A DNA stretch of 64,000 bases from JALEFZ01 sp039817415 (lineage in GTDB: Bacteria > Bacteroidota > Bacteroidia > J057): the NCBI GenBank assembly GCA_039817415.1, contig JBCBVV010000020.1:38523-102522 (forward strand), given 5' to 3'. This document shows positions 43,713 through 52,591 of this stretch, piece after piece. Numbering within the stretch: the first letter of the stretch is position 1; each line of letters begins with the position of its first letter. The notes below the pieces were generated by a model. It was not told where the DNA came from. It made no database searches and saw nothing but the letters and a program-made list of their open reading frames with translations. A program made the position numbers and the translations under genes.

Positions 43713-43734
43713 GCTTGTCTATTCTTTGATATTC

Positions 43735-44430
43735 CTATATGGAATTACTTCCGTTATAGGGATCAAAGTTAGCAGGCAAAACGATGGACAGCAATAAATA
43801 AAGAAGAATTGTCATTGGTGCGAAGGGCGGAATGAACAATCCTGCCACAAAAGCGAATCTTACAAGGGATACGGAAGCTCCTGTGTATTCTGAAATTCCA
43901 CCAGCAACACCGGCGAATACTCTATTGGCTCGAGATCTTTTTAGAATTCTTCTGCCCGAAGCGTTTGTGGTTGCAAAGCTACGGTTTCGCTGTCTGTAAC
44001 GCTCTCTAGCTTGCTGTCTAGAAGCATCTTTGGTCGTAGATCTACTTTCTCTCGTGCGTGTATTTTGGGTGGTCGGCTTTGTCTTGCGATAGACATTCAA
44101 GGCTGGGAAGTTCAATTCCTTTCTACGGAATACAAGGTTGATCATCTTGATCAATCCATACCCCAAGGCACCAATACCAACTGCTGGTAGGAAAACCTCG
44201 AGCATTCGAAGAATGACAGGTGAGGGAAAGAAACTGGATAATACAGCTCCTACCAAAATGGATGCACCTGCGACAAAGGCCATTAAGCCAGCTGAACCCA
44301 GCTTGTTATTTTGATCTTTTTCTTCCTCCTCTTCCATGCTGCGGATCTTATCAATGTCGTCGTACATCAATGATGTATCGAAGTCATCTGAAAAGGATCT
44401 GCTACCACTTCTATTTCTTTCTCTGGCCAT
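43735..44430 (-). CDS. PspC-domain membrane protein
   Basis: About 231 residues from ATG 44430 (MARERNRSGSRSFSDDFD). A cytosolic, basic and Ser/Arg-rich N-terminal region and two membrane helices precede a C-terminal PspC domain: RRILKRSRANRVFAGVAGGISEYTGASVSLVRFAFVAGLF and ILLYLLLSIVLP. PspC proteins sense envelope stress with PspB in enterics; partners here are unknown. Probably the first gene of the ftsE operon. The longest frame starts upstream and would add 31 unlikely residues. Confidence 0.85.
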   Translation of the reverse strand: MARERNRSGSRSFSDDFDTSLMYDDIDKIRSMEEEEEKDQNNKLGSAGLMAFVAGASILVGAVLSSFFPSPVILRMLEVFLPAVGIGALGYGLIKMINLVFRRKELNFPALNVYRKTKPTTQNTRTRESRSTTKDASRQQARERYRQRNRSFATTNASGRRILKRSRANRVFAGVAGGISEYTGASVSLVRFAFVAGLFIPPFAPMTILLYLLLSIVLPANFDPYNGSNSI

Positions 44431-44527
44431 ATATGTGTATACAAAAAGTATCTTTTCCTGAAATAATCGGAGACCATGATCTCCTTTAAACAATACGAAT
44501 AAAATTCGAGAAGTTTTCACCAATTAC

Positions 44528-44558
44528 AAAAGAAGCATTACCTTTTCTTGCTTCTTTT
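44528..44558 (-). terminator. Probable terminator of bshC
   Basis: Nine-base-pair stem (AAAAGAAGC at 44528-44536, GCTTCTTTT at 44550-44558) with a 13-base loop, placed 17 bases beyond the bshC stop; U4 on the minus strand. Confidence 0.55.
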
Positions 44559-44574
44559 ATCATCATCCGGCGAA

Positions 44575-46137
44575 TTATATGAAATTTTCGTCATTTGAAA
44601 TCTTTACCGTCTCTGGAAGCTCTAGAATCCAGTGCTCAAATGTCAAAGGCTGTACCAAAGGTTTCAGCCATTCCACAAACTGCTGAGGATTCATCTTAAG
44701 AGCTCCTAAGCTCCACACCCTTTCTTGTACCTGCCCATCAGGATTGACTATATTTTTGACAGCCTGAATTTCCTTGAAGGGTTCTACATGCTTGTCTCGA
44801 ACAATTCTGTTAGCCTTTTTATACAAGTTTGCCGTGAAGTTTGATGTCTTTACCTTCAATGCAGCAGCTGAGCGAGAGAGCGTATCCGAAATATTGTCAT
44901 CGATATATCCCCTTAGCTCCTCAATCTTATCTAGAATCTCAGTTTCTAGTTCAATGAATCGCTCATCATCCCACAACCTTGGCGTATACATGCGATTGAT
45001 TTCATGCATACCCTTGATAATGTCTTGTTTATACAGTCCCAAAGCTTCCCATTTGCTTTGCAAAATGGTGGGAAACAAAGTAGCTGAAAAACGGGGCAAG
45101 ACAACAGGAAAGTTTTCTCCTGCTGCGTCAAATACTCCCTTCAACTGCATCCAATAGGACAATTCACCCCATCCACCGAAGTAGGCGAGGTTAGGTAAAA
45201 TCGTCTCCTGATATAAGGGCCTCAAGCTTACATTGGGGCTGAACTTTTCTGGCGAATGAGCAATCATGGCTTGCATGTCTTGCTTGGTCCAGCTCAGTTC
45301 TCTATCAACTGCCTGAAATTCGCCATCCTCCCAGGTAATTCTGTTTCGGCCTTCTTCATCCAAATAGAAGAGATTAATCTCTCTGGGATGAATCTGCAAT
45401 TTGTAACCTGCGCCTTCCAATTCTCGGGAGGTCTTTCCCACTGCCTCAAAGGCCATTTGGTCAAACAACTCTCTCTTAAGAACGGGTTGAAACAAGGCTT
45501 TTAACTCAGGATGAGAGGCATCTAGAATAACCAAACCGTATTTTCCCAATAAGTGATGGAAAAAATATCGATAGGCTTCTGCTAGGGTTTTCCCTTCTTG
45601 CCAAGCCTCTTTGAGCGCGCCTTCAAAATTAGACGGAATCAAAGAACGAATGGATTCCTCTAACACATGGGAGCCAGTATCTGATGAAAAACTACCCGTG
45701 TAGGTTTTTTTGTCACCGAAACCCTCATAGAAGTGATTGATTTCTTCAAAGTCATGGTCTTCGGTATGAATCCAAAATATGGGAACAACATGCTTGTCGG
45801 GGTATTGATTGCTCAAGTCTTCTGCCAATCTAATGGCACTCATAACCTTGTACACAGTGAATAAGGGTCCCCCCATCAAACCCAACTGGTGCCCCGTTGT
45901 TACGGTATAAGTATGGTCGTTCAGCAGGCTATCAATATTGTATTGTACTGGTACATCCAGAACTAAGCCTTCATATTGTTCGATAAGGGCCTGATGCAAC
46001 ACAGCTCTTTTGTCAGATGAAAAAGACTTATCTGACATGACCTTAGCAAAATCTGGCGATTGAATGGGATAAGAATAAAAGGGCCTAAGGGCTTCATGCC
46101 CGGATAGGTAGTCAGATTTGATATTTCGGCTGGACAT
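44575..46137 (-). CDS. bshC: Bacillithiol biosynthesis cysteine-adding enzyme BshC
   Basis: 520 residues, matching the BshC family in length and in conserved blocks: TVTTGHQLGLMGGPLFTVYK, PIFWIHTEDHDFEEINHFY, RPLYQETILPNLAYFGGWGELSYW and PVVLPRFSATLF. BshC adds cysteine to GlcN-malate in the last step of bacillithiol synthesis, the low-molecular-weight thiol of Firmicutes and Bacteroidota. bshA and bshB are not in this window. It stands alone, with a terminator after it. Confidence 0.93.
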   Translation of the reverse strand: MSSRNIKSDYLSGHEALRPFYSYPIQSPDFAKVMSDKSFSSDKRAVLHQALIEQYEGLVLDVPVQYNIDSLLNDHTYTVTTGHQLGLMGGPLFTVYKVMSAIRLAEDLSNQYPDKHVVPIFWIHTEDHDFEEINHFYEGFGDKKTYTGSFSSDTGSHVLEESIRSLIPSNFEGALKEAWQEGKTLAEAYRYFFHHLLGKYGLVILDASHPELKALFQPVLKRELFDQMAFEAVGKTSRELEGAGYKLQIHPREINLFYLDEEGRNRITWEDGEFQAVDRELSWTKQDMQAMIAHSPEKFSPNVSLRPLYQETILPNLAYFGGWGELSYWMQLKGVFDAAGENFPVVLPRFSATLFPTILQSKWEALGLYKQDIIKGMHEINRMYTPRLWDDERFIELETEILDKIEELRGYIDDNISDTLSRSAAALKVKTSNFTANLYKKANRIVRDKHVEPFKEIQAVKNIVNPDGQVQERVWSLGALKMNPQQFVEWLKPLVQPLTFEHWILELPETVKISNDENFI

Positions 46138-46324
46138 CCGCTGAGAGGTTTGAGTCAGATCGTTAGTAGCTCCTGTTTAGAAAGCTTGAAAGGCTTGTTT
46201 TACAAGGAATAAGGAATAGAAAATGTTTGGTACATCTGAAAGGAATCTACCCATTCCCCTTTATCCCATTTTCAAAACAAGACAATAAACAACAGCTTTA
46301 CCGTCAGAAAAGCTACAATTTATC

Positions 46325-46339
46325 CTGCTAAGTTAGCAG
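46325..46339. repeat. 15-base palindrome upstream of bshC
   Basis: CTGCTAA-G-TTAGCAG, perfect 7-bp arms, about 190 bases upstream of the bshC start inside a 277-base gap. Candidate operator; the regulator is unknown. Confidence 0.45.
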
Positions 46340-46414
46340 ACGGATTGAACTTTCCCTTGGAAATGAATCTACAGAAAGGAAAAAAGGCAAAACTGGCAAA
46401 TAACCAAAGCGCGT

Positions 46415-47605
46415 CTAGGAAGACGTTTGTCTGTTTCTCAAACGATAAATGAGGTTATCTGTCAAATATAGGATTCCTAGGACCAATAAGAAGAAGGGAC
46501 CCATGACTTCCGGTGCCCAGATGATCAATCCGCCTAGGATTCCTAACACTGTCCCCAAATACTGGATATACAACAACTGTTCGTTGGTTGCCTCCCAGAT
46601 CATTTGCTCCAATCTACTTTCATCAAAATGGGCCATTTGCTTGGCCAGTAAGTCCGTGATGTCAATTCGATCCAACAACTGAATAAAGAGGTCCATGATC
46701 TGTTCTTCTGTATTCTTCTTGTTGTCTTGTATGTAGCTGACGGCATTCTCAAGCTGGTCTTCCGTTTTTTCTATGATTTGCTGGGTCAGTTTTGGAATTT
46801 CTTCAGCGATTTTGTCAATCGCCTCCTCATACTTTTCCTTGTTCATCCTCTTGTAGGTCTGAAGGATAAAGCGTTCCATTCCTTTATTCAGGTTTTCTTC
46901 CAGTCGCTGATCAACGATGACTCGAATCTGCTCTCGAACATCCCCTCTTTGGGAAAAGTCCTCTATAGACTTATAGACCCAATCTTTGAGTTCGGTGCGC
47001 AAGTCATGGTCTTCTATCATGCCTACTGCTCCATCTAGGGCGAGGTCATTGATTCTCTTGACAAGGCCAGTATCCTCTACTCTCTTTCGTATCAACTCTT
47101 GGCTAAGGATATGCTTGTGAAGCCCTTGGGCCAGTGTATATATGATTCTATCCTTTTGGGAAGGGATCAATCCTTGGCCCCAAACGGGTCTTTTCTGAAC
47201 CGGGCGGAATAGCATCCTGATGGCGATGTAATTTGTCCCATATCCAATCAATCCACTGACCGAAAGCGTTTTACTGATGTCGATCAGAATTTTATTTTGG
47301 GCATAAAAGGTGGAAAGATTAGCAGCGAATTCCTCGCCAAAAATCCCTCCAAGCTTTGTCATCAAGATTACCCCAAAAGTTAGGGTAAATATCCCCGCAC
47401 AAAGCCATGGACTCATCCTCAGGAGAATCAGCACCAATTGCTTTCTAAAAGGGAGTTTGAATTGGTTGAAAGAATCCTGTTGTTCAGTAGGCTCCCCACT
47501 TCCCAACAAAGATTCGAAGGGGAAGTGGCGCTGAACATACATTTTGAAAGAGCCCATGACTCCTTCTTCTGCTTGATTTTCTATGGTAGATTTTCCTTGT
47601 TCCAT
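46415..47605 (-). CDS. DUF445 membrane protein
   Basis: 396 residues: an N-terminal membrane helix pair (near 53-80 and 110-125, GYGTNYIAIRMLFRP), the DUF445 signature RPVQKRPVWGQGLIPSQKDRII, a long helical region with coiled-coil character (GMERFILQTYKRMNKEKYEEAIDKI...) and a C-terminal helix set (YLGTVLGILGGLIIW, FFLLVLGILYLTDNLI). The family is conserved but its function is unknown. The gene starts 14 bases after a hairpin, described separately. Confidence 0.85.
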   Translation of the reverse strand: MEQGKSTIENQAEEGVMGSFKMYVQRHFPFESLLGSGEPTEQQDSFNQFKLPFRKQLVLILLRMSPWLCAGIFTLTFGVILMTKLGGIFGEEFAANLSTFYAQNKILIDISKTLSVSGLIGYGTNYIAIRMLFRPVQKRPVWGQGLIPSQKDRIIYTLAQGLHKHILSQELIRKRVEDTGLVKRINDLALDGAVGMIEDHDLRTELKDWVYKSIEDFSQRGDVREQIRVIVDQRLEENLNKGMERFILQTYKRMNKEKYEEAIDKIAEEIPKLTQQIIEKTEDQLENAVSYIQDNKKNTEEQIMDLFIQLLDRIDITDLLAKQMAHFDESRLEQMIWEATNEQLLYIQYLGTVLGILGGLIIWAPEVMGPFFLLVLGILYLTDNLIYRLRNRQTSS

Positions 47606-47618
47606 ATGATGTCAAAAA

Positions 47619-47635
47619 GATAGCTTGTTGCTATC
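47619..47635 (-). repeat. Hairpin directly upstream of the DUF445 start codon
   Basis: GATAGC-5 bases-GCTATC with TTTTT after it on the minus strand, ending 14 bases before the ATG at 47605. It resembles a terminator of the GWxTD gene but sits where the DUF445 message begins, so an operator or attenuator is also possible. Confidence 0.5.
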
Positions 47636-47716
47636 AAAGGTTGGGAGTAGCTTCAGGATCGTTTTCTCAAAATATGATCTTTATACGACTTAAGACTATG
47701 CGGGGGTTATAAATTT

Positions 47717-49003
47717 TCATTCTCTCAACACCCAGCTCTCTCCCTCTTGCTCAAATAAGAAGGCCAAGGACCATTTGGGAAAGATCCACCTAAGATAGTC
47801 TTTGCCTCTGATTGATGCCTTTTCTTCTTTTGGCTCCCCATAAAGTACAAAAACCTTACCTCGATCGGTTTCCCATCCTTCCTTCTCTCCTTCCTGATAT
47901 CGTTTATTGGCCTCGTATATTTTTTTAAAATAGTTTTCCATCTCGGTTTGAGCCGATTTACCATATAATTTTTCCCAGGTCCTGAAAAATTCTACCTTCT
48001 TCACCACGGCAGTATCTTTGGCTTTCAAATAGGCAATCCTTTCAGCAGAAGAGACATATTTGAGCATGTCAATTGACTGATCCAGGTCCTTATAAATCAT
48101 ATTCTGAATGTTACCTCCCCGGACAAAACTCAATTTCTCAAGCGTACGTTCAGATCCAGATTCTACCATGATCCAAATGCTGTAGGTCCCAGCTTGTAGG
48201 AGTGTCAAGTCAAGTGTGTCTTTGAAAAATATCTTGGATTTCCCCTGAGGAGGAATGGCCAGATTTTTCTGTTTGATTGATTCATACACTTTCGTAACCC
48301 CTGGATCGTCTTCGGCTTTTTCTTGTAGGAGGAAGGCTTTGAGCTTCAGCATACTATTTCCTGAGGGATAGAGATAAATCCCATAGTGAAGAATTTCCTG
48401 ATCGACATTGATGATGGTCTCGGTTACAGGTCGCTTGAGCAGGGCAGCTTCCGAATCCTCAAATGACATCAGCAGATCAGAGGATTGTAGCCCATTGGAT
48501 TCAGGAATGAAAAAGGGCTCTTCCAATTGCAATAGCGTATGAGATTCTGTCTGGATGTCCGTAATATCGACGTCCAAGGCATACTGAAAATTAACAGGAA
48601 GGGATATATCTATGAAAAAAGTCTCGGGCCCATAGGCTGAAATCTTGACTTCTTTCTGAAGAATCAAGGGGGCAAACAAAGTGGGATCAAGGTTAAAGTC
48701 ACCCACCATTTGCCGAGTACCTAGGACAAGGGGCTTTCTTTCTGCTCGACGTGCTCCTACCCTAATTTTCACCGGGATATAATTTGCCTCTCTTTTCAGG
48801 GGACGAACGGCTATTTCAAGGCGATAGGTTTTGGCTAGCTCACTTTGTGGCTGATATCCCAAATAGATCCTTGTATTATTTTTGGGTAGTTGGATGTACT
48901 TCACATCCAAATTCCACTGACCTTTCACCGGGGAAAGGAAGCATACAAAAATAGCGACAAGAAGTAGGCATTTTGACCAAAAAGATGGGAGAGATACCCT
49001 CAT
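47717..49003 (-). CDS. GWxTD-domain protein
   Basis: About 428 residues from ATG 49003 with a signal peptide (SKCLLLVAIFVCFLSPVKGQ). The C-terminal domain carries the naming motif EGWETDRGKVFVLYGEP near residue 375. The middle is beta-rich (an agglutinin-like repeat region, residues ~60-300). The family is typical of Bacteroidota and its function is unknown. It lies between rimO and the DUF445 gene on the minus strand. Confidence 0.88.
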   Translation of the reverse strand: MRVSLPSFWSKCLLLVAIFVCFLSPVKGQWNLDVKYIQLPKNNTRIYLGYQPQSELAKTYRLEIAVRPLKREANYIPVKIRVGARRAERKPLVLGTRQMVGDFNLDPTLFAPLILQKEVKISAYGPETFFIDISLPVNFQYALDVDITDIQTESHTLLQLEEPFFIPESNGLQSSDLLMSFEDSEAALLKRPVTETIINVDQEILHYGIYLYPSGNSMLKLKAFLLQEKAEDDPGVTKVYESIKQKNLAIPPQGKSKIFFKDTLDLTLLQAGTYSIWIMVESGSERTLEKLSFVRGGNIQNMIYKDLDQSIDMLKYVSSAERIAYLKAKDTAVVKKVEFFRTWEKLYGKSAQTEMENYFKKIYEANKRYQEGEKEGWETDRGKVFVLYGEPKEEKASIRGKDYLRWIFPKWSLAFLFEQEGESWVLRE

Positions 49004-49096
49004 GCGAATCATGTTGATGGTTGACCAATCCATAGAAGATTGTCAGATGAAAATAGAGGGAATATCTCAAAAATGGTAATGCGCCTTAAAGTTAAC

Positions 49097-50419
49097 TTAG
49101 GCTAATTCGCCCATCAGGTCATATTCCATGGCATCTGTGATCCTTACCTGGTAGAACTCGCCAGTTTGAAGGTCCATATCTGTCCGTATTAACACTTCAT
49201 TATCCACCTCAGGCGAATCAAACTCAGTCCTGCCTACATAATAGTTTTCTTCTTTTCGGTCGATGATGGTTTTGTAGACTTTACCCACCTTGGCACGGTT
49301 TAGCTCAAAGGAAATACCCTGCTGAAGTTCCATGACTTCATCCTGTCGACGCTGTTTGTCCTCATCGCTTACCTCATCTTCGAAGATATTACCTGCATGT
49401 GTGTTTTCCTCGTGGGAATAGGTAAAGACTCCCAATCGGTCAAATTTAGCTTCGGCGATAAACTCGAGGAGCTCTTGGTGATCTTCTTCTGTTTCTCCTG
49501 GGTGTCCTACCAGCATGGTGGTTCTGATAGCAAGCCCAGGAACTTCTTCCCTGATTTTTTTGACAAGATCCAGGGTTCTCTTTTTGTTAATTCCTCTTCT
49601 CATGGCTTTCAGCACATTGTCAGAAATATGCTGCAAGGGCATGTCGAGGTAGTTACAAATTTTATCATTGTCCCGCATAATGGGGAGCACTTCTACGGGG
49701 AATCCTGATGGATAAGCATAATGCAAACGAATCCAATCTAGCCCTTCGACCTCGGTTAAGGCAGTTAGTAAGTCATCTAATCTTCTTTTGCCATATAGAT
49801 CTAATCCATAATAGGTCAGGTCTTGGGCGATGAGCATAATTTCACGTACTCCTTTGGAAACAAGGAAGCGCGCTTCATCTTGTAGCATTTCAATGCTTCT
49901 GGAATTGTGTTTTCCTCTCATCAGCGGAATGGCACAGAAGCTACAAGGGCGATTACAGCCTTCTGCAATTTTTAGGTAGGCATAGTGGCTGTCCGTAGTG
50001 GTCTGACGCTCTCCAATCAGCTCTTTTTTGTAATCGGCTCCAAGATACTCTACCAGATCAGGCATGTCCTGTGTTCCAAACCAAGCATCCACCTCAGGTA
50101 TCTCTACTTTTAGCTCATCTTTGTAGCGCTGCGAAAGGCAACCTGTAACCACCACTTTCTCGACCTCACCTCTGCTCTTTCTGTCTACAAAATCGAGAAT
50201 TGTATTTACTGACTCTTCTTTAGCCTTGTCGATGAAGCCACAGGTATTGATGACCACCGTACGGCTATCAATGTCGGCCTCATGTGTTGCCTCCATGCCA
50301 TTGCCATGGAGCTGAGAGAGCAAACGCTCGGAATCAACCAGGTTTTTGGAACAACCCAGAGTGATGAGATTTATATTGTTTTGCAGGCGTTTTTCCTGCT
50401 TGAATACATTTGTATGCAT
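49097..50419 (-). CDS. rimO: Ribosomal protein S12 methylthiotransferase RimO
   Basis: 440-residue radical SAM enzyme that thiomethylates the conserved aspartate of S12. The N-terminal MTTase domain uses cysteines in LITLGCSKNLVDSE, INTCGFIDKAKEE and VVTGCLSQRY; the radical SAM cluster motif is CNRPCSFCAIP; a C-terminal TRAM domain (residues ~375-440) follows. These two [4Fe-4S] clusters and length are typical for RimO rather than MiaB. It follows ftsY by 70 bases, and the two are usually neighbours in Bacteroidota. Confidence 0.95.
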   Translation of the reverse strand: MHTNVFKQEKRLQNNINLITLGCSKNLVDSERLLSQLHGNGMEATHEADIDSRTVVINTCGFIDKAKEESVNTILDFVDRKSRGEVEKVVVTGCLSQRYKDELKVEIPEVDAWFGTQDMPDLVEYLGADYKKELIGERQTTTDSHYAYLKIAEGCNRPCSFCAIPLMRGKHNSRSIEMLQDEARFLVSKGVREIMLIAQDLTYYGLDLYGKRRLDDLLTALTEVEGLDWIRLHYAYPSGFPVEVLPIMRDNDKICNYLDMPLQHISDNVLKAMRRGINKKRTLDLVKKIREEVPGLAIRTTMLVGHPGETEEDHQELLEFIAEAKFDRLGVFTYSHEENTHAGNIFEDEVSDEDKQRRQDEVMELQQGISFELNRAKVGKVYKTIIDRKEENYYVGRTEFDSPEVDNEVLIRTDMDLQTGEFYQVRITDAMEYDLMGELA

Positions 50420-50489
50420 AAGTTATTGCGTAGAGACACTCATACTGTGTCTGCCGTAAATTGTTTGGGCTGTGTACTGAGTAGGCGGA

Positions 50490-51461
50490 TTATTTTACCC
50501 CTTCAAACATCGAGTCAATAAATTCTTTTGGATCAAACACCTGAAGATCTTCGATTCCCTCTCCTACTCCAATGAACTTCACCGGAATTTTGAAAAGGTC
50601 GGAAACCCCAATTACAACCCCTCCTTTTGCCGTTCCATCCAACTTCGTCAACGCCAAGGCAGACACATCTGTCGCTTCGGTAAAGGCGGTGGCTTGAGAA
50701 ATAGCATTTTGCCCCGTTGAAGCATCCAACACAAGCAGGACTTCGTGAGGAGCTCCTTCTTGTACTTTGCTCATCGAACGCTTGATTTTTCCAAGCTCTA
50801 GCATCAGATTTTTCTTGGTTTGCAGTCTTCCAGCCGTATCTACAATGACAACATCATAGCCTTCTTTGTAGCCTTTTTCGACGGTTTCATAGGCTACTGC
50901 TGAGGGGTCTGTATTCATTCCTTTGGAATGGAAGTCCGTTCCAACTCTATCCGCCCAAAGCTTCAATTGATCCACAGCTGCTGCACGGAATGTATCCCCA
51001 GCACCTAATAGGACTTTTTTACCCTGCTTGTGGAATCTATAGGCAAGTTTTCCGATGGTGGTAGTTTTGCCTACCCCATTTACCCCGACCACCATGATGA
51101 CATAGGGAACCTTCTTATCTCCTTCTTTTACCAAAGGGACATCAAAATAATCTCTCGAGTCAGGGTGATTTTCCAGAATCATTTCCTGAATCTCATCCTT
51201 GAGTAGGTAATCTAGTTCGTTGGAGCTTGTGTATTTATCGGAAGAGACTCGTTTTTCGATTCTCTCAATGATTTTAATGGTGGTTTTTACGCCTACATCA
51301 CTGGTAATCAATACTTCCTCCACATCGTCAAGGACATCATCATCAATCTTCCCCTTCCCAATAATGGCTTTCCCCAGCTTGGCAAAGAAGCCTTGCCTGG
51401 TCTTTTCAAGCCCTTTGTTTAGTTTGTCCTTGTTTTCCTTTTTCTTAAAAAAATTCAGCAT
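50490..51461 (-). CDS. ftsY: SRP receptor FtsY
   Basis: 323-residue SRP-type GTPase that receives ribosome/SRP complexes at the inner membrane. The NG domain shows G1 GVNGVGKTTTIGKLAYR, the insertion motif DTFRAAAVDQL, DTAGR and TKLDGTAKGG. There is no long acidic A domain, only a short basic start (MLNFFKKKENKDKLNKGLEK), as is usual in the phylum. A candidate -7 promoter box lies 28 bases upstream. Confidence 0.97.
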   Translation of the reverse strand: MLNFFKKKENKDKLNKGLEKTRQGFFAKLGKAIIGKGKIDDDVLDDVEEVLITSDVGVKTTIKIIERIEKRVSSDKYTSSNELDYLLKDEIQEMILENHPDSRDYFDVPLVKEGDKKVPYVIMVVGVNGVGKTTTIGKLAYRFHKQGKKVLLGAGDTFRAAAVDQLKLWADRVGTDFHSKGMNTDPSAVAYETVEKGYKEGYDVVIVDTAGRLQTKKNLMLELGKIKRSMSKVQEGAPHEVLLVLDASTGQNAISQATAFTEATDVSALALTKLDGTAKGGVVIGVSDLFKIPVKFIGVGEGIEDLQVFDPKEFIDSMFEGVK

Positions 51462-51488
51462 GTGCGTATGGCTTTACTTTAAGGCCCA

Positions 51489-51496
51489 CAAATATA
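51489..51496 (-). promoter_or_regulatory. Candidate -7 promoter element of ftsY
   Basis: TATATTTG on the minus strand, a TAnnTTTG match 28 bases before the ftsY ATG. No good -33 TTTG lies at 17-23 bases upstream. Confidence 0.4.
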
Positions 51497-51526
51497 CGAA
51501 AAAGGACGAATTAGGATAGTTGATAT

Positions 51527-51754
51527 TCAGCCAGATCCGTCCCCGCCCAATTCCTTTTCATAAACCAGTATATCCCCCGGTTGACAATGCAGTTCTCTGC
51601 AGATAGCTTCCAAGGTGGAAAAGCGTATCGCCCTCACATGTCCCTTCTTCAAGAGAGACAGATTTTTCAGCGATATACCTACTTTCTTCGATAAGGCAGT
51701 CAGGCTTACTTTCTGTTTGGCCAGTTCTACATCAAGTTTGACGATTATGGGCAT
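51527..51754 (-). CDS. HTH transcription regulator (YozG / Cro-like)
   Basis: 75-residue DNA-binding protein from ATG 51754 (MPIIVKLDVELAKQKVSLTA). The helix-turn-helix is KQKVSLTALSKKVGISLKNLSLLKKGHVRAIRFSTLEAICRELHCQPGDILVY, the XRE/Cro subgroup that often accompanies DUF2975 membrane proteins. It ends VYEKELGGDGSG. Forty bases downstream of the DUF2975 gene, so cotranscribed. Likely autoregulates through repeats at 52435-52471. Confidence 0.85.
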   Translation of the reverse strand: MPIIVKLDVELAKQKVSLTALSKKVGISLKNLSLLKKGHVRAIRFSTLEAICRELHCQPGDILVYEKELGGDGSG

Positions 51755-51794
51755 GAATTTAGTGTTCCGGGAAAAGAAAAATCGAAAAGTAGAA

Positions 51795-52415
51795 TTAGAC
51801 AGTTTGTTCTTCAAGGGATTGCAATTCGGTTCCTTTACGAAAGACTTCGGACAGAACCCACAGGAGTCCTGCCATGAAAAAAGCTGTAAAATCAATTGAA
51901 AGACTGGGCCCCTGTATACTTGCTAGGCTACTTCCAATTTCAAACTTATCTACAAAGATAAGCCCAACCATAAACCCCATCATAGTTTTATAAAAAGAGA
52001 GCATCAACACTAATAGAGCTATGCGTTGTAGGTAAATAGCATTCTTAGGCAGGAAGGGATAGGGAGCATCTAAAGATTCCAATATCCTGTTGAGGTAGTA
52101 CAAAATTCCTCCAACAATGGTAAGATATAGGATACCTATAAGGTTGATGAATAAAGAAAGCCACCTTCCTTTTGGCATGACTTCCAGTTCTGCCTCCTTG
52201 ACTTCTATATCATGTGCAAGCAAATCTGGATCAAGACTATTAACCTTAAGCATCTGAAATGGAATGTTCATTTTCAGAGGAATCTCCCAGCTGGCCTGGT
52301 ATTGTTCAGGCAAAAAATTCAATGACCTGCCTACTCCTAGGCCCAATAGATAAAGCATCAAGAGGATAATCCCGATCATGGCTACCTTCAGAAGGGTGGA
52401 AAGCATGTTTAACAT
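51795..52415 (-). CDS. DUF2975 membrane protein
   Basis: 206 residues with about four membrane helices: VAMIGIILLMLYLLGLGVG, LFINLIGILYLTIVGGILYYL, IALLVLMLSFYKTMMGFMVGLIF and FTAFFMAGLLWVLSEVFRKG. This matches the DUF2975 family, which is typically encoded with a small HTH regulator. The pair may sense membrane state, but no ligand is known. Confidence 0.82.
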   Translation of the reverse strand: MLNMLSTLLKVAMIGIILLMLYLLGLGVGRSLNFLPEQYQASWEIPLKMNIPFQMLKVNSLDPDLLAHDIEVKEAELEVMPKGRWLSLFINLIGILYLTIVGGILYYLNRILESLDAPYPFLPKNAIYLQRIALLVLMLSFYKTMMGFMVGLIFVDKFEIGSSLASIQGPSLSIDFTAFFMAGLLWVLSEVFRKGTELQSLEEQTV

Positions 52416-52434
52416 ATCATTATAATATTTACCC

Positions 52435-52471
52435 TAAAAGTAAATTTATTTACGATAAAAGTAAAATTTAT
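52435..52471. promoter_or_regulatory. Paired operator-like repeats upstream of the DUF2975/HTH operon
   Basis: TAAAAGTAAATTTAT (52435-52449) and TAAAAGTAAAATTTAT (52456-52471) are direct repeats whose starts are 21 bases apart, two helical turns. A palindrome GTAAAT-TT-ATTTAC (52440-52453) overlaps the first. They lie 20-56 bases upstream of the DUF2975 start, a good place for autoregulation by the HTH protein. Confidence 0.6.
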
Positions 52472-52591
52472 CTTCTTTTCCGTAGATATCATCCTCTATG
52501 CATGTTCTCTTAAGGGTTCCTTATAAGAATGGCGATAAACAAGCTGTACCCGAAAAGCGTTTGATTTTCATTGATTTAAACAGAATTCAAC

